A stretch of DNA of 64,000 bases, from contig JAEZYU010000070.1 of NCBI GenBank assembly GCA_023418915.1, forward strand, positions 1 to 64,000, read 5' to 3'. This DNA comes from Bacillota bacterium. Its GTDB lineage: Bacteria; Bacillota; Clostridia; Acetivibrionales; DTU013. The translations under genes and the position numbers were made by a program. A model generated the notes under the pieces. The model was not told the origin of the DNA. It saw nothing but the letters and a program-made list of their open reading frames with translations, and made no database searches. Of this stretch, positions 1 through 7,837 are shown one piece after another (position 1 is the stretch's first letter; each line of letters starts with the position of its first letter).

Positions 1-4
1 ACCT

Positions 5-122
5 TTCTGGTGGATATAACGAGAAGGTCACACCCGTTCCCATCCCGAACACGGCAGTTAAGCTTCTCAGTGCCGAAGATACTTGGCTGGTGACGGCCCG
101 GGAAAATAGGTCTCCGCCGGAT
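5..122 (+). rRNA. rrf: 5S ribosomal RNA
   Basis: The segment carries the conserved 5S core around positions 30-65 (CCCGTTCCCATCCCGAACAC, then GTTAAGC). The terminal helix I can be drawn between TCTGGTGG at 6-13 and CCGCCGGA at 114-121, so the gene appears complete; the exact ends are uncertain by a few bases. It is followed directly by tRNA-Asn, as at the end of a clostridial rRNA operon. The 16S and 23S genes would lie upstream of the window. Confidence 0.95.
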
Positions 123-128
123 TTATAT

Positions 129-204
129 TCCTCAATAGCTCAGTTGGTAGAGCATGCGGCTGTTAACCGCAGGGTCGTAGGTTCGAGTCCTACTTGAGGA
201 GCCA
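129..204 (+). tRNA. tRNA-Asn (anticodon GTT)
   Basis: A full cloverleaf folds: the acceptor stem TCCTCAA (129-135) pairs with TTGAGGA, the anticodon stem TGCGG/CCGCA encloses loop CTGTTAA with anticodon GTT at 162-164, and the T-loop GTTCGAGTC is canonical. CCA is encoded at 202-204. It probably shares the transcript of the rRNA operon. Confidence 0.96.
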
Positions 205-211
205 TAACATA

Positions 212-236
212 AACCTTGCTTGATAAGCGAGGTTTT
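212..236 (+). terminator. Possible terminator of the rRNA/tRNA operon
   Basis: AACCTTGCT and AGCGAGGTT form a 9-bp stem with one G-U pair and a 5-base loop, followed by a T-rich stretch (TTTTGTTATATTTAT). The T run is interrupted, so strength is uncertain. Confidence 0.6.
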
Positions 237-681
237 GTTATATTTATACAGGAAAGAGAGGTAATACAGCAAGGAGTTGAAAACATAATATAAATACACA
301 GTTTTTGCTCAAAATTTCAACTTTGGAGAGAGTTCGGTTTACATAATTATGATATATGTATTATTATGATACTATTTAACTATTTATTTCATAATTTTTA
401 CTCAAATATCCTCACCTTACTTGATTTTTTGAGCAGCCAGATATATTACACTTTGGCTCAAAGAAAATTTTTCGTTTGTAGAAAATTTTCTTACCAAACT
501 GTGTTTCAACGAGGCAGGTCGCAAGCAATGCTTGCTGGTCGCATATGCATCCCAGGCGAGAGATATACTCACACAGTATAACAGTAAGTAAAATTTATAT
601 GTTTCCAATTATTTTACAAAATACTTATTATATGATACATATTGAATAGATATATCGTGAACCGAGGTGATAGTGGAAAAT
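237..681. other. Intergenic stretch with two inverted repeats, no convincing gene
   Basis: About 440 AT-rich bases follow the tRNA. Short open frames exist on both strands but have no ribosome binding site or recognisable protein features. A perfect 11-bp inverted repeat AAGAAAATTTT/AAAATTTTCTT lies at 461-471 and 482-492, and a short GCAAGCA/TGCTTGC hairpin lies near 521-535. Neither has an obvious terminator T tract on the plus strand. I see no other structure. Confidence 0.5.
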
Positions 682-978
682 ATGAGTTGTTACTTTATCG
701 CTCAAGTCCAAATATACGACATGGATGAGTATCAAAAGTATCTTGAAAATGCGCATGCTGTTTTTTCAAAATACAACGGCAGATATCTTGCAGTCGATTC
801 CGATCCGGAGGTCCTTGAAGGCAATTGGTCATACAGTAGGATAATAATTATAGAATTTGACAATGAAAATGAACTAAAACGCTGGTATGAATCGCCTGAA
901 TATCAATCGATCCTGCAATACCGATTGCGAGCTGCTAAATGTGATACTATACTAGTCAAGGGTGATTCAAAAAAATAA
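682..978 (+). CDS. DUF1330-family small protein
   Basis: A protein of about 98 residues with the look of the DUF1330 / dimeric alpha-beta barrel family: an early beta strand (YFIAQVQIYD), a helix with DEYQKYLENA, then the family-typical EGNWS and a segment ending in WYESPEYQSIL. No catalytic role is established for this family. I chose the ATG at 682; a GTG at 667 is also in frame, but it overlaps the GAGGTGA that best serves as the ribosome binding site (664-670). It appears monocistronic and is convergent with the SDR gene downstream. Confidence 0.75.
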   Translation: MSCYFIAQVQIYDMDEYQKYLENAHAVFSKYNGRYLAVDSDPEVLEGNWSYSRIIIIEFDNENELKRWYESPEYQSILQYRLRAAKCDTILVKGDSKK

Positions 979-990
979 TCATTCGACTGA

Positions 991-1722
991 TTATAGCTTC
1001 TCTGCGTATTTCACAGCATCCTCCAGCGACATTCCGGAAAACTGCTGAGCACCAAACAGCCTGCCACTTTTCTTATCATTGACAAACACTCCTGTCAAGA
1101 CGCCTGGTATTGCACTTTCGGGCGAATTTGGTGCATTCTGGCTGCCAAGGTCGGTCCTGCACCAGCCCGGATCAGTAAGGCTTATTATAACATCGGTATC
1201 GTCCACAACTGTTGCCAGATCTGTTGTAAACTTATCAAGGGCGGCCTTTGCTGCCGAATATCCTGCCTGCTGAGGCTCATTACGTATGCCGCTGGTTGTG
1301 TTTACAATTCGGCCGAAACCTCTTTTTATCATACCGGGCAGGAATTTGTAGCAGATCATGGCAGGAGCTATCGTATTGACCATAAAGCTTACTGTGAAAT
1401 CAGAAACAGGTGTTGAAAGATAGTCGTTCCGGTAGCCGGGCTGTAGACCTGCATTATTGAGCACAATATCTATCTTGGTACCTTTTTCCTCAATTTGGTC
1501 GAGCATTTTTTCGACAGCAGACGGGTTATTAAGGTCAGCTTCCACATCGTAAGCTTCTACGCCCAGTGCCTTGACCTCTGAAAGCACTTTTTTGGTATGC
1601 TCTGTCGATCTGCTGTGTAATACCAGGTTACATCCCTGTTCAGCCATAAATTTGGCTGCCAGATAGCCGATGCCCCTTGCTGCTCCTGTTATTAATGCCC
1701 ATTTTCCTTTTACGCTTATCAT
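991..1722 (-). CDS. Short-chain dehydrogenase/reductase (SDR) family oxidoreductase
   Basis: A 243-residue classical SDR. The N-terminal nucleotide-binding motif TGAARGIG is at residues 13-20, NNAG follows near residue 89, and the catalytic YSAAK is near residue 155 with a serine about 13 residues earlier (NTTSG). The enzyme would carry out NAD(P)-dependent oxidation or reduction of an unknown alcohol or ketone in the cytoplasm. The start is supported by AAAGGAG spaced 9 bases before ATG on the minus strand. It stands alone, facing DUF1330. The substrate cannot be told from sequence. Confidence 0.9.
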   Translation of the reverse strand: MISVKGKWALITGAARGIGYLAAKFMAEQGCNLVLHSRSTEHTKKVLSEVKALGVEAYDVEADLNNPSAVEKMLDQIEEKGTKIDIVLNNAGLQPGYRNDYLSTPVSDFTVSFMVNTIAPAMICYKFLPGMIKRGFGRIVNTTSGIRNEPQQAGYSAAKAALDKFTTDLATVVDDTDVIISLTDPGWCRTDLGSQNAPNSPESAIPGVLTGVFVNDKKSGRLFGAQQFSGMSLEDAVKYAEKL

Positions 1723-2157
1723 GTCAGAATTACTCCTTTATTTATATTTTTGTTCAATTTATATAGTATCAAAATTCAATATAATGAGGCAAATTATGTC
1801 CCCCACCTCTTTACGTCTTTTCAACCTTCAGGCTAAAAACGCCAATATGTCTTTTCAACCTTCAGGCTGAAAAACGCCAAATTTTCTTTGAACGATGCGT
1901 TATAACGAGGCGATACGGTTGCACATTATAATCAAACGAAACAAATGTGGCTTCGGTGTCAAAATCGTTCTGATGTTCGGGCTTCGGCACGCGTCATGAT
2001 GTATATTTTACCATAACCTATCCCTATGTAAAATATCGCAAGACAAAAACCTCATAATATCGTTTATAATTATTGTATGGCAAAAATGCATCGGGATTAT
2101 TCCAAAATAGAAGACATTCACATTTGAGTAACTTTTAAGACACTACAGAGGAAAACT
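1723..2157. other. Intergenic region between divergent genes
   Basis: 435 AT-rich bases lie between the SDR gene (minus) and the DUF445 gene (plus), so promoters for both should lie here. A TATAAT-like hexamer near 2070 is a candidate -10 box for the plus-strand gene, but I see no good -35. Apart from the 34-bp direct repeat listed separately there is no convincing gene. Confidence 0.45.
1817..1880. repeat. Two imperfect 34-bp direct repeats
   Basis: CTTTTCAACCTTCAGGCT begins at 1817 and again at 1851, each followed by an A-rich stretch and ACGCCAA. Inside each unit TTCAG and CTGAA-like arms form a tiny near-palindrome. Possible roles are a small hairpin or binding-site pair; nothing more can be said. 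Confidence 0.7.
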
Positions 2158-3048
2158 ATGGATATACAAATAATAACTGCTCCGCTTATCGGCGGGCTTA
2201 TAGGATTAATAACGAACAGCCTGGCGATCAGGATGCTGTTTAGACCTCTAAAGCCTGTATATATAGGCAAATTCAAGCTGCCATTCACTCCTGGGCTTAT
2301 TCCCAAGGAGAGGTCCAGGATTGCTGAATCAATAGGCGATGTTATAAGCAGGGATTTGCTCAACAGAGATACACTAAAAGCAACACTGCTTTCTGAATCA
2401 ATGAAGGAGCATTTTAACAACAAATTGGATGATATCATTGAAAAATACAGCATGTCGGATGATACAGTCGGAACAATGATCGAAAGACTTGTTGAAAAGG
2501 AAAAAATAAATGATAGGCTCAATGATGCCAGAGAAGTCCTGGCGCTTACCATAACGCGTAAGGCCATAGAACAGGACATTGGAAAAACTATTGTAGATTA
2601 CGCATATGATGAAATAATGGCAAAGACAAAGCCAATATTGAAGTCCTTAACCAGCAGTGCATTGAATTCTATGAAGCAGCCTTTTGCCAGCAGGATTAAC
2701 ACTATGATAGACAACAAATCAAGGCCGCTGATAGAGAAATTTCTCAGTGATCAGGCCGATGAATTAATCAATATGCCGCTCAAAGACATCGCTGTAAAGT
2801 ATCAGGATAAAATACCGCAGGTAAAAATATATTTCTGGAGCATTTACGAGGATATAATCACCAAAAAGCTTGCGGATGTACTGGATACTGTAGGCCTTGC
2901 AGAAGTGGTGAGCAATAAGATCAACGAGTTTGAACTTCCAGAACTTGAAAGTATGGTGATGACTCTTATGAAAAAAGAATTGAATGCTCTGATATGGTTG
3001 GGCGGGTTTCTTGGCGCTATTATGGGTATCGTAAATATCATTATATGA
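2158..3048 (+). CDS. DUF445-family membrane protein (YheB-like)
   Basis: A 296-residue protein with the typical DUF445 layout: an N-terminal hydrophobic segment (IITAPLIGGLIGLITNSLAI), then the conserved RMLFRPLKP, LPFTPGLIPKERSRIA and IGDVISRDLL around residues 24-70, a long helical middle, and a C-terminal membrane segment (WLGGFLGAIMGIVNIII). Family members are found in many Firmicutes; their molecular role is poorly known, and one branch is linked to sporulation or envelope. The start ATG follows GAGGAAAACT. A strong terminator follows, so the gene is probably monocistronic. Confidence 0.88.
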   Translation: MDIQIITAPLIGGLIGLITNSLAIRMLFRPLKPVYIGKFKLPFTPGLIPKERSRIAESIGDVISRDLLNRDTLKATLLSESMKEHFNNKLDDIIEKYSMSDDTVGTMIERLVEKEKINDRLNDAREVLALTITRKAIEQDIGKTIVDYAYDEIMAKTKPILKSLTSSALNSMKQPFASRINTMIDNKSRPLIEKFLSDQADELINMPLKDIAVKYQDKIPQVKIYFWSIYEDIITKKLADVLDTVGLAEVVSNKINEFELPELESMVMTLMKKELNALIWLGGFLGAIMGIVNIII

Positions 3049-3084
3049 CATAAGTGCTATCCGGGAAACGATCCGAGTGTTGAG

Positions 3085-3127
3085 GACATGTGGTTTAATA
3101 TTTGTGAAAAACCATGTGTCTTTTTTA
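3085..3127 (+). terminator. Rho-independent terminator of the DUF445 gene
   Basis: GACATGTGGTTT and AAACCATGTGTC form a 12-bp stem with G-U pairs, followed immediately by TTTTTT. Confidence 0.85.
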
Positions 3128-3210
3128 TACTAATTTGGCATGTCTCTTTATTTACTTTTTATTAATGGGTTTGTGTTATAATTTATGATAATATGTAAAA
3201 ATAGAACGAA

Positions 3211-3260
3211 AAATAAAAAACACCGAGAAATAAAAAACACCGAAAAATAAAAAACACCGA
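3211..3260. repeat. 17-bp tandem repeat, three copies
   Basis: AAATAAAAAACACCGA starts at 3211, 3228 and 3245, separated by one variable base. It lies in the long leader between a TATAAT-like hexamer near 3175 and the start of the lipoprotein gene, so it may be in that mRNA's 5' untranslated region. Confidence 0.8.
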
Positions 3261-3382
3261 GTAAGAAAATTGTCCTACTACAGGAAAATTTTCATTTAGG
3301 TAAAGTGTTATAAAAAGTGTAAGTGTACATAAAATATTGCTGCTGGAAGGGTTGCACAAAAGATAATCAGGGGGGCATTTTT

Positions 3383-4735
3383 ATGAAATCTAAGCATTCA
3401 GCTAAGCTGGTCACAGGACTCTTAGTTCTGGTATTGCTGCTTTCGGGATGTGCGGGTCAAAAGCTTCAGGGTAATGATCCGGAAAACACCGGCGGTACGA
3501 CGGGATCTCAGACTGCACAGAATGAGACTGGAAATAATAATGCAGATGTCGATACTGCAAACAGCAGCGCAGAAAATGGCGATAATGAAGATGATGCTTC
3601 AGGGACAGATACTGGAACATCGGATACAGATGGTAATTCGGATGGGAATGAAACTGATCCAGATGGATCGACGACATCCAAAGACCCCTCAGAAGCATCA
3701 GAAACAGGTGATGATTCCTCCGTAAGGGTCAAGGCGCTTTATCTGACAGGCTGGACTGTAGGCAGCTCGAAAAAGGTTGAACACTATGTTGAGCTTGCAA
3801 ACACAACTGAGATCAACTCATATGTAGTTGATATAAAGGATGATGACGGCTATGTAGGCTATGAGTCACAGGTACCTGAGGTTCAGGCCAACGGCACGTG
3901 GAAGAAGAAATACAATCCTGACAATATGCTCAAAGCATTTCATGACAACGACATTTATGTGATAGGCAGGATAGTCGTATATAAAGATCCTGTCTACTCA
4001 TTAAAAAGGCCCGATCTGGCGATAAAGCACGTAAATGGAGGCCTGTGGAAGGGTAATAAGCAGACATGGCTGAATCCATATAATAAAGGTAATTGGGATT
4101 ATACCATAAGCATTGCAAAAGAGGCGGTAGCTAAAGGTTTTGACGAAATACAGTTTGATTATATCCGTTTCCCAGGCGGCGGTGGCGGTACGATGGATTT
4201 TGCAGGAATAGAACAGGAAAGATATGAGGCAATCAATGAATTTCTGGCATATGCAAAGGAGCAGATCACAGAAGTACCGATTTCAGCTGATGTGTTTGGC
4301 ATAATATTGGAAAGTCCAAAGGATACGGAGCGTATCGGGCAGTATCTGGAATTGGTAGGAAAGGATATCGACTATATATCTCCCATGGTTTATCCATCAC
4401 ATTATGCTCTGGGACAGATCGTCAACAAGGTTAAATTCGACGTACCTGATTTCGATCCTTACGGTGTAGTTTACAATTCACTGGCCAAGTGCAAGGATAG
4501 ACTGGCGCAGGCAGGTGAATACAAGGCAGGAGTCAGACCCTACCTTCAGGACTTTACTGCATCGTGGCTTGTTTCTAAGGATAAGAAAACAAAATATTAT
4601 CAGGCTTACGGTGCAGAGCAGGTCAGGCAGCAGATACAGGCTGTTTACGACGCCGGCTATGAAGAATGGATACTGTGGGATGCAAGCAACACTTACCATG
4701 AAGATGGCTTACTCAAGGAAGAGAAAGCAGGATAG
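3383..4735 (+). CDS. Lipoprotein with putative glycoside hydrolase domain (DUF4015-like)
   Basis: A 450-residue lipoprotein. The first 20 residues are a type II signal peptide ending in the lipobox LLSGC. Residues about 24-115 form a low-complexity Ser/Thr/Asp/Glu-rich spacer that would lift the domain off the membrane. The rest matches the DUF4015 putative glycoside hydrolase family, a TIM-barrel fold: VKALYLTGWT, YVVDIKDDDG, the sugar-binding-like FDEIQFDYIRFP, ISADVFG, DYISPMVYPSHY and a C-terminal EEWILWDASN. Substrate is unknown; a surface polysaccharide is likely. I chose ATG 3383 because AGGGGGGC precedes it and the signal peptide starts there; an upstream in-frame ATG at 3323 would add 20 residues with no ribosome binding site. 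Confidence 0.85.
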   Translation: MKSKHSAKLVTGLLVLVLLLSGCAGQKLQGNDPENTGGTTGSQTAQNETGNNNADVDTANSSAENGDNEDDASGTDTGTSDTDGNSDGNETDPDGSTTSKDPSEASETGDDSSVRVKALYLTGWTVGSSKKVEHYVELANTTEINSYVVDIKDDDGYVGYESQVPEVQANGTWKKKYNPDNMLKAFHDNDIYVIGRIVVYKDPVYSLKRPDLAIKHVNGGLWKGNKQTWLNPYNKGNWDYTISIAKEAVAKGFDEIQFDYIRFPGGGGGTMDFAGIEQERYEAINEFLAYAKEQITEVPISADVFGIILESPKDTERIGQYLELVGKDIDYISPMVYPSHYALGQIVNKVKFDVPDFDPYGVVYNSLAKCKDRLAQAGEYKAGVRPYLQDFTASWLVSKDKKTKYYQAYGAEQVRQQIQAVYDAGYEEWILWDASNTYHEDGLLKEEKAG

Positions 4736-4753
4736 GGATTGTGATTGAGTGGT

Positions 4754-4790
4754 ACAGCCCTCCATCAGGAGGGCTGTATTTGTTTTTGTT
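4754..4790 (+). terminator. Rho-independent terminator
   Basis: A perfect 10-bp stem ACAGCCCTCC/GGAGGGCTGT with loop ATCA is followed by ATTTGTTTTTGTT. It ends the lipoprotein transcript. The remaining 300 bases to the next promoter hold no clear gene. Confidence 0.92.
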
Positions 4791-5083
4791 CAATAAAAAT
4801 ATCAAATCCTGATGCATAGATCCGGATGCATAAACCTGAGTTTACAAAATCAGATGAAATGATGAAGGATGTGCATTCGGCTGTCAGCAAAAAATGAACG
4901 CTGTCTGCCGCTAATAAACAAAATCTGGCTGTTGATTGATTGCAGATAAATCGAGCTAAAATAAAAATTTGCGACTTTTTTCTCTGCAATAAAGACCCGA
5001 AAACATGCTATATATCTGATGGAGCATATTTTCGTATGTTATGCAATAGGACATATTTACTATTAAATTTTATGGCTTCCATA

Positions 5084-5111
5084 TTGACTTAATCCCTAAA
5101 AGTGATACAAT
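5084..5111 (+). promoter_or_regulatory. Sigma-A-type promoter of the ribonucleotide reductase gene
   Basis: TTGACT at 5084-5089, a 16-base spacer and TACAAT at 5106-5111 lie about 60 bases before the start codon. No cobalamin riboswitch is visible here, unlike upstream of the B12 uptake genes. Confidence 0.6.
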
Positions 5112-5172
5112 ATACTGTGCCAGGAAAAATTACCTATACTAAATATAGTGTTATGTTCAAGGAGGCCAAGAC

Positions 5173-7641
5173 ATGAATTTATCCGATAATGCAATCAAGG
5201 TCCTTGAGAAAAGATATCTTACTAAGGACGAAACTGGTAAACTTCTTGAAGATCCCGAGGGTATGTTTAAACGGGTAGCTAAGGCGATTGCATCTGCAGA
5301 CAAGTCTTTTGTTTCATCTTCAGAACTTAAAAAAATTGAAAAAGAGTTCTTTAACATGATGGCGAATCTTGAGTTTTTACCTAATTCGCCCACGCTGATG
5401 AATGCGGGAAGGCCTCTTGGACAGCTGAGTGCCTGCTTTGTGCTGCCGATCGAAGATACGATGGAAGGCATATTCGACTCGATCAAAAGCGCAGCGCTTA
5501 TACATAAAAGCGGAGGCGGTACAGGCTTCAGCTTTTCAAGACTGAGACCGAAGGGTGCGACAGTCAACTCTACAGGAGGAGTTGCCAGCGGCCCGATCAG
5601 TTTCATGAAGGTTTTTAATGCTGCAACTGAGGCAGTCAAGCAGGGCGGAACCAGAAGAGGGGCCAACATGGGCATACTCAGAGTTGACCACCCGGATATC
5701 CGCGAGTTTATCACCTGCAAGCAGGACAACAAGGATATCACGAATTTCAACATCAGTGTTGCATTGACAGAGGAATTCATGAAAGCTGCTGAAAAAGGTC
5801 TTGCATATGATTTGATAGATCCGAAGACCAAAAAGCCTGTCAGACAGGAAAATGCGCGTGAAATATTTGATTTGATAATCAATAATGCCTGGAACAATGG
5901 CGAACCGGGCATTGTATTCCTCGACAGGATCAATAAGGATAATGTAACGCCTGAAATAGGAGAGATCGAGAGCACAAATCCGTGCGGTGAACAGCCCTTG
6001 TTGCCATATGAAGCATGCAATCTCGGCTCAATAAACCTGAGCCTGATGGTGAAGGATGGACAGGGCAAGGCTGAGGTAGACTACGACAGGCTCGCAGGCA
6101 TAGTCAGGAAAGCTGTTCATTTCCTCGACAATGTCATCGATGTGAATCGCTACCCTCTGCCGCAAATAGACGAAATGACCAGAGGAACCAGAAAGATCGG
6201 CCTGGGTGTAATGGGTTGGGCTGATATGCTCTGTAAGCTTGGTATCGCATACAATTCGCAAAAAGCGATCAATCTTTCGGAAAAATTGATGCACTTCATA
6301 CAGGACGAAGCCAGAAAGAAGTCCATTGAGCTGGCGGAGAAAAAAGGAGTGTTCCCGCTGTACGACAAGAGCATATACAAGGAGCTCGGTGTAAAGGTGC
6401 GAAATGCAACGACAACAACCATTGCGCCGACGGGTACGCTGAGTATAATAGCGGGCTGCTCCAGTGGTATAGAACCGATATTTGCTATATCATATATCAG
6501 AAATGTCATGGACAATGATGAGCTTATCGAAGTTAATCCGATCTTCAAGAAAGTCTCTGAGACCGGTGGATTCTATTCAGACGACCTCATGAGGCAGATA
6601 GCCAAAAAAGGTTCACTCCATGAGTTCAAAGAGATCGCTGATGATATAAAGAAAGTATTTGTCACAGCTCATGATATAACTCCTGTGTGGCATGTGAAGA
6701 TGCAGGCTTCCTTCCAGAAATATACGGACAATGCCGTATCAAAGACAGTAAATTTGAGCCATGATGCCACACGTGATGATGTCAGGGCAGTGTTTGAGTT
6801 GGCGTATAAAACGTACTGTAAAGGTGTGACCATATACAGGGACGGCAGCAGAGATATGCAGGTGCTCAATATCGGTAAGGTGAAGGGCAAGGAAGAAGCG
6901 AAATCGGAGGCAGCTGCAGCCGATATAACGGCAGGCTTCAAGGTACTCGAAAGGTCTGCAGAGATAGCACCAAGACCGCGTCCCGATATCACAACGGGAT
7001 TCACAGAAAAGGTCAAAATAGGCTGCGGCAATCTTTATATAACAGTCAATTATGATGAAAACGGCATCTGCGAGGTATTCACCAACACCGGACGTGCGGG
7101 AGGCTGTCCATCGCAGTCAGAGGCAACCAGCAGGCTTGTGTCCATTGCACTGAGATCGGGTATCGAAGCCAAATCTATTGTTGAACAGTTAAAGGGAATA
7201 AGATGCCCGTCAACGATCAGGCAGAAGGATCTGAAGGTACTGTCATGTCCCGATGCAATTGGCCGCCTTATCGAGAAGGTATTAAAGCTTCAGAATGGCA
7301 ACGGGCACAGCAATGGGAATGGGAATAATAACGGGAACGGCAATGGTGCTGCCGGAGGGAATAAGGAAAAGCCGGGTAATGAAGCAGGCGTGATTAAAAG
7401 TGCAGTAGAAAAGTCAAAAGCCGCCGAAATAGAGAAGCTTGACTTTATACCAAAGCCGAAGGGAAACTCTGCCGAATATGATGATGTATACTCAGACGTT
7501 GATATATTGAATGATAAAGGCGACGGATATGGTATCGGAGATACGCTCCATATGGCCAACTGCCCGGAGTGCGGAAAACCGGTGGAACATGAGGGCGGTT
7601 GTGTGATTTGCAGGCATTGCGGATTCAGCAAGTGCGGCTGA
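5173..7641 (+). CDS. nrdJ: Adenosylcobalamin-dependent (class II) ribonucleoside-diphosphate reductase
   Basis: An 822-residue class II ribonucleotide reductase, which makes deoxyribonucleotides using adenosylcobalamin and needs no oxygen. Visible features: LPNSPTLMNAG near residue 73, the first redox cysteine in LSACFVLP near 89, KSGGGTGFSFSRLRP near 113, the radical-site region NPCGEQPLLPYEACNLGSI near 268, and IAPTGTLSIIAGCSSGIEP near 416. A TSCPD-like region follows at about 610-690. A Gly/Asn-rich linker (about 706-735) leads to a C-terminal zinc-ribbon-like tail with CPEC and CRHCG near 797-817. AAGGAGG lies 8 bases before ATG. The length and tail fit the clostridial NrdJ family. B12 uptake and adenosylation genes elsewhere in the window would supply the cofactor. 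Confidence 0.97.
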   Translation: MNLSDNAIKVLEKRYLTKDETGKLLEDPEGMFKRVAKAIASADKSFVSSSELKKIEKEFFNMMANLEFLPNSPTLMNAGRPLGQLSACFVLPIEDTMEGIFDSIKSAALIHKSGGGTGFSFSRLRPKGATVNSTGGVASGPISFMKVFNAATEAVKQGGTRRGANMGILRVDHPDIREFITCKQDNKDITNFNISVALTEEFMKAAEKGLAYDLIDPKTKKPVRQENAREIFDLIINNAWNNGEPGIVFLDRINKDNVTPEIGEIESTNPCGEQPLLPYEACNLGSINLSLMVKDGQGKAEVDYDRLAGIVRKAVHFLDNVIDVNRYPLPQIDEMTRGTRKIGLGVMGWADMLCKLGIAYNSQKAINLSEKLMHFIQDEARKKSIELAEKKGVFPLYDKSIYKELGVKVRNATTTTIAPTGTLSIIAGCSSGIEPIFAISYIRNVMDNDELIEVNPIFKKVSETGGFYSDDLMRQIAKKGSLHEFKEIADDIKKVFVTAHDITPVWHVKMQASFQKYTDNAVSKTVNLSHDATRDDVRAVFELAYKTYCKGVTIYRDGSRDMQVLNIGKVKGKEEAKSEAAAADITAGFKVLERSAEIAPRPRPDITTGFTEKVKIGCGNLYITVNYDENGICEVFTNTGRAGGCPSQSEATSRLVSIALRSGIEAKSIVEQLKGIRCPSTIRQKDLKVLSCPDAIGRLIEKVLKLQNGNGHSNGNGNNNGNGNGAAGGNKEKPGNEAGVIKSAVEKSKAAEIEKLDFIPKPKGNSAEYDDVYSDVDILNDKGDGYGIGDTLHMANCPECGKPVEHEGGCVICRHCGFSKCG

Positions 7642-7690
7642 TGTTGTTTCAGACTGCATTATGCTGTCATAAATCTCAATTCTCCCCGAA

Positions 7691-7724
7691 AATAAGGTGA
7701 ATCTGATTCACCTTATTTTTTTTT
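7691..7724 (+). terminator. Rho-independent terminator of nrdJ
   Basis: AATAAGGTGAAT and ATTCACCTTATT form a perfect 12-bp stem around CTG, continuing into nine T residues. Confidence 0.94.
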
Positions 7725-7837
7725 GCCTGTCATGTCGCAAATATTATCTATCAAAAGTACAAATGTCTCCATCTTAAAAGTGAGTTTTGTATGTTAAAAT
7801 AGATATCAAAAGAAAATGTACATACAGAGAGGTAGCT

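Noticed and set aside
366..608. Open frames of 71 and 63 codons after tRNA-Asn
   Set aside because: No ribosome binding site, no family resemblance, and they overlap each other on opposite strands.
3411..3732. Several overlapping open frames opposite or beside the lipoprotein's acidic spacer
   Set aside because: They shadow low-complexity coding sequence of the real lipoprotein gene.
5157..6068. Long minus-strand open frame (303 codons) opposite nrdJ
   Set aside because: The plus-strand product is an unmistakable class II ribonucleotide reductase; the opposite frame is a codon-bias shadow.
7290..7631. Minus-strand frame opposite the end of nrdJ
   Set aside because: It mirrors the Gly/Asn-rich linker of nrdJ and has no start signals.
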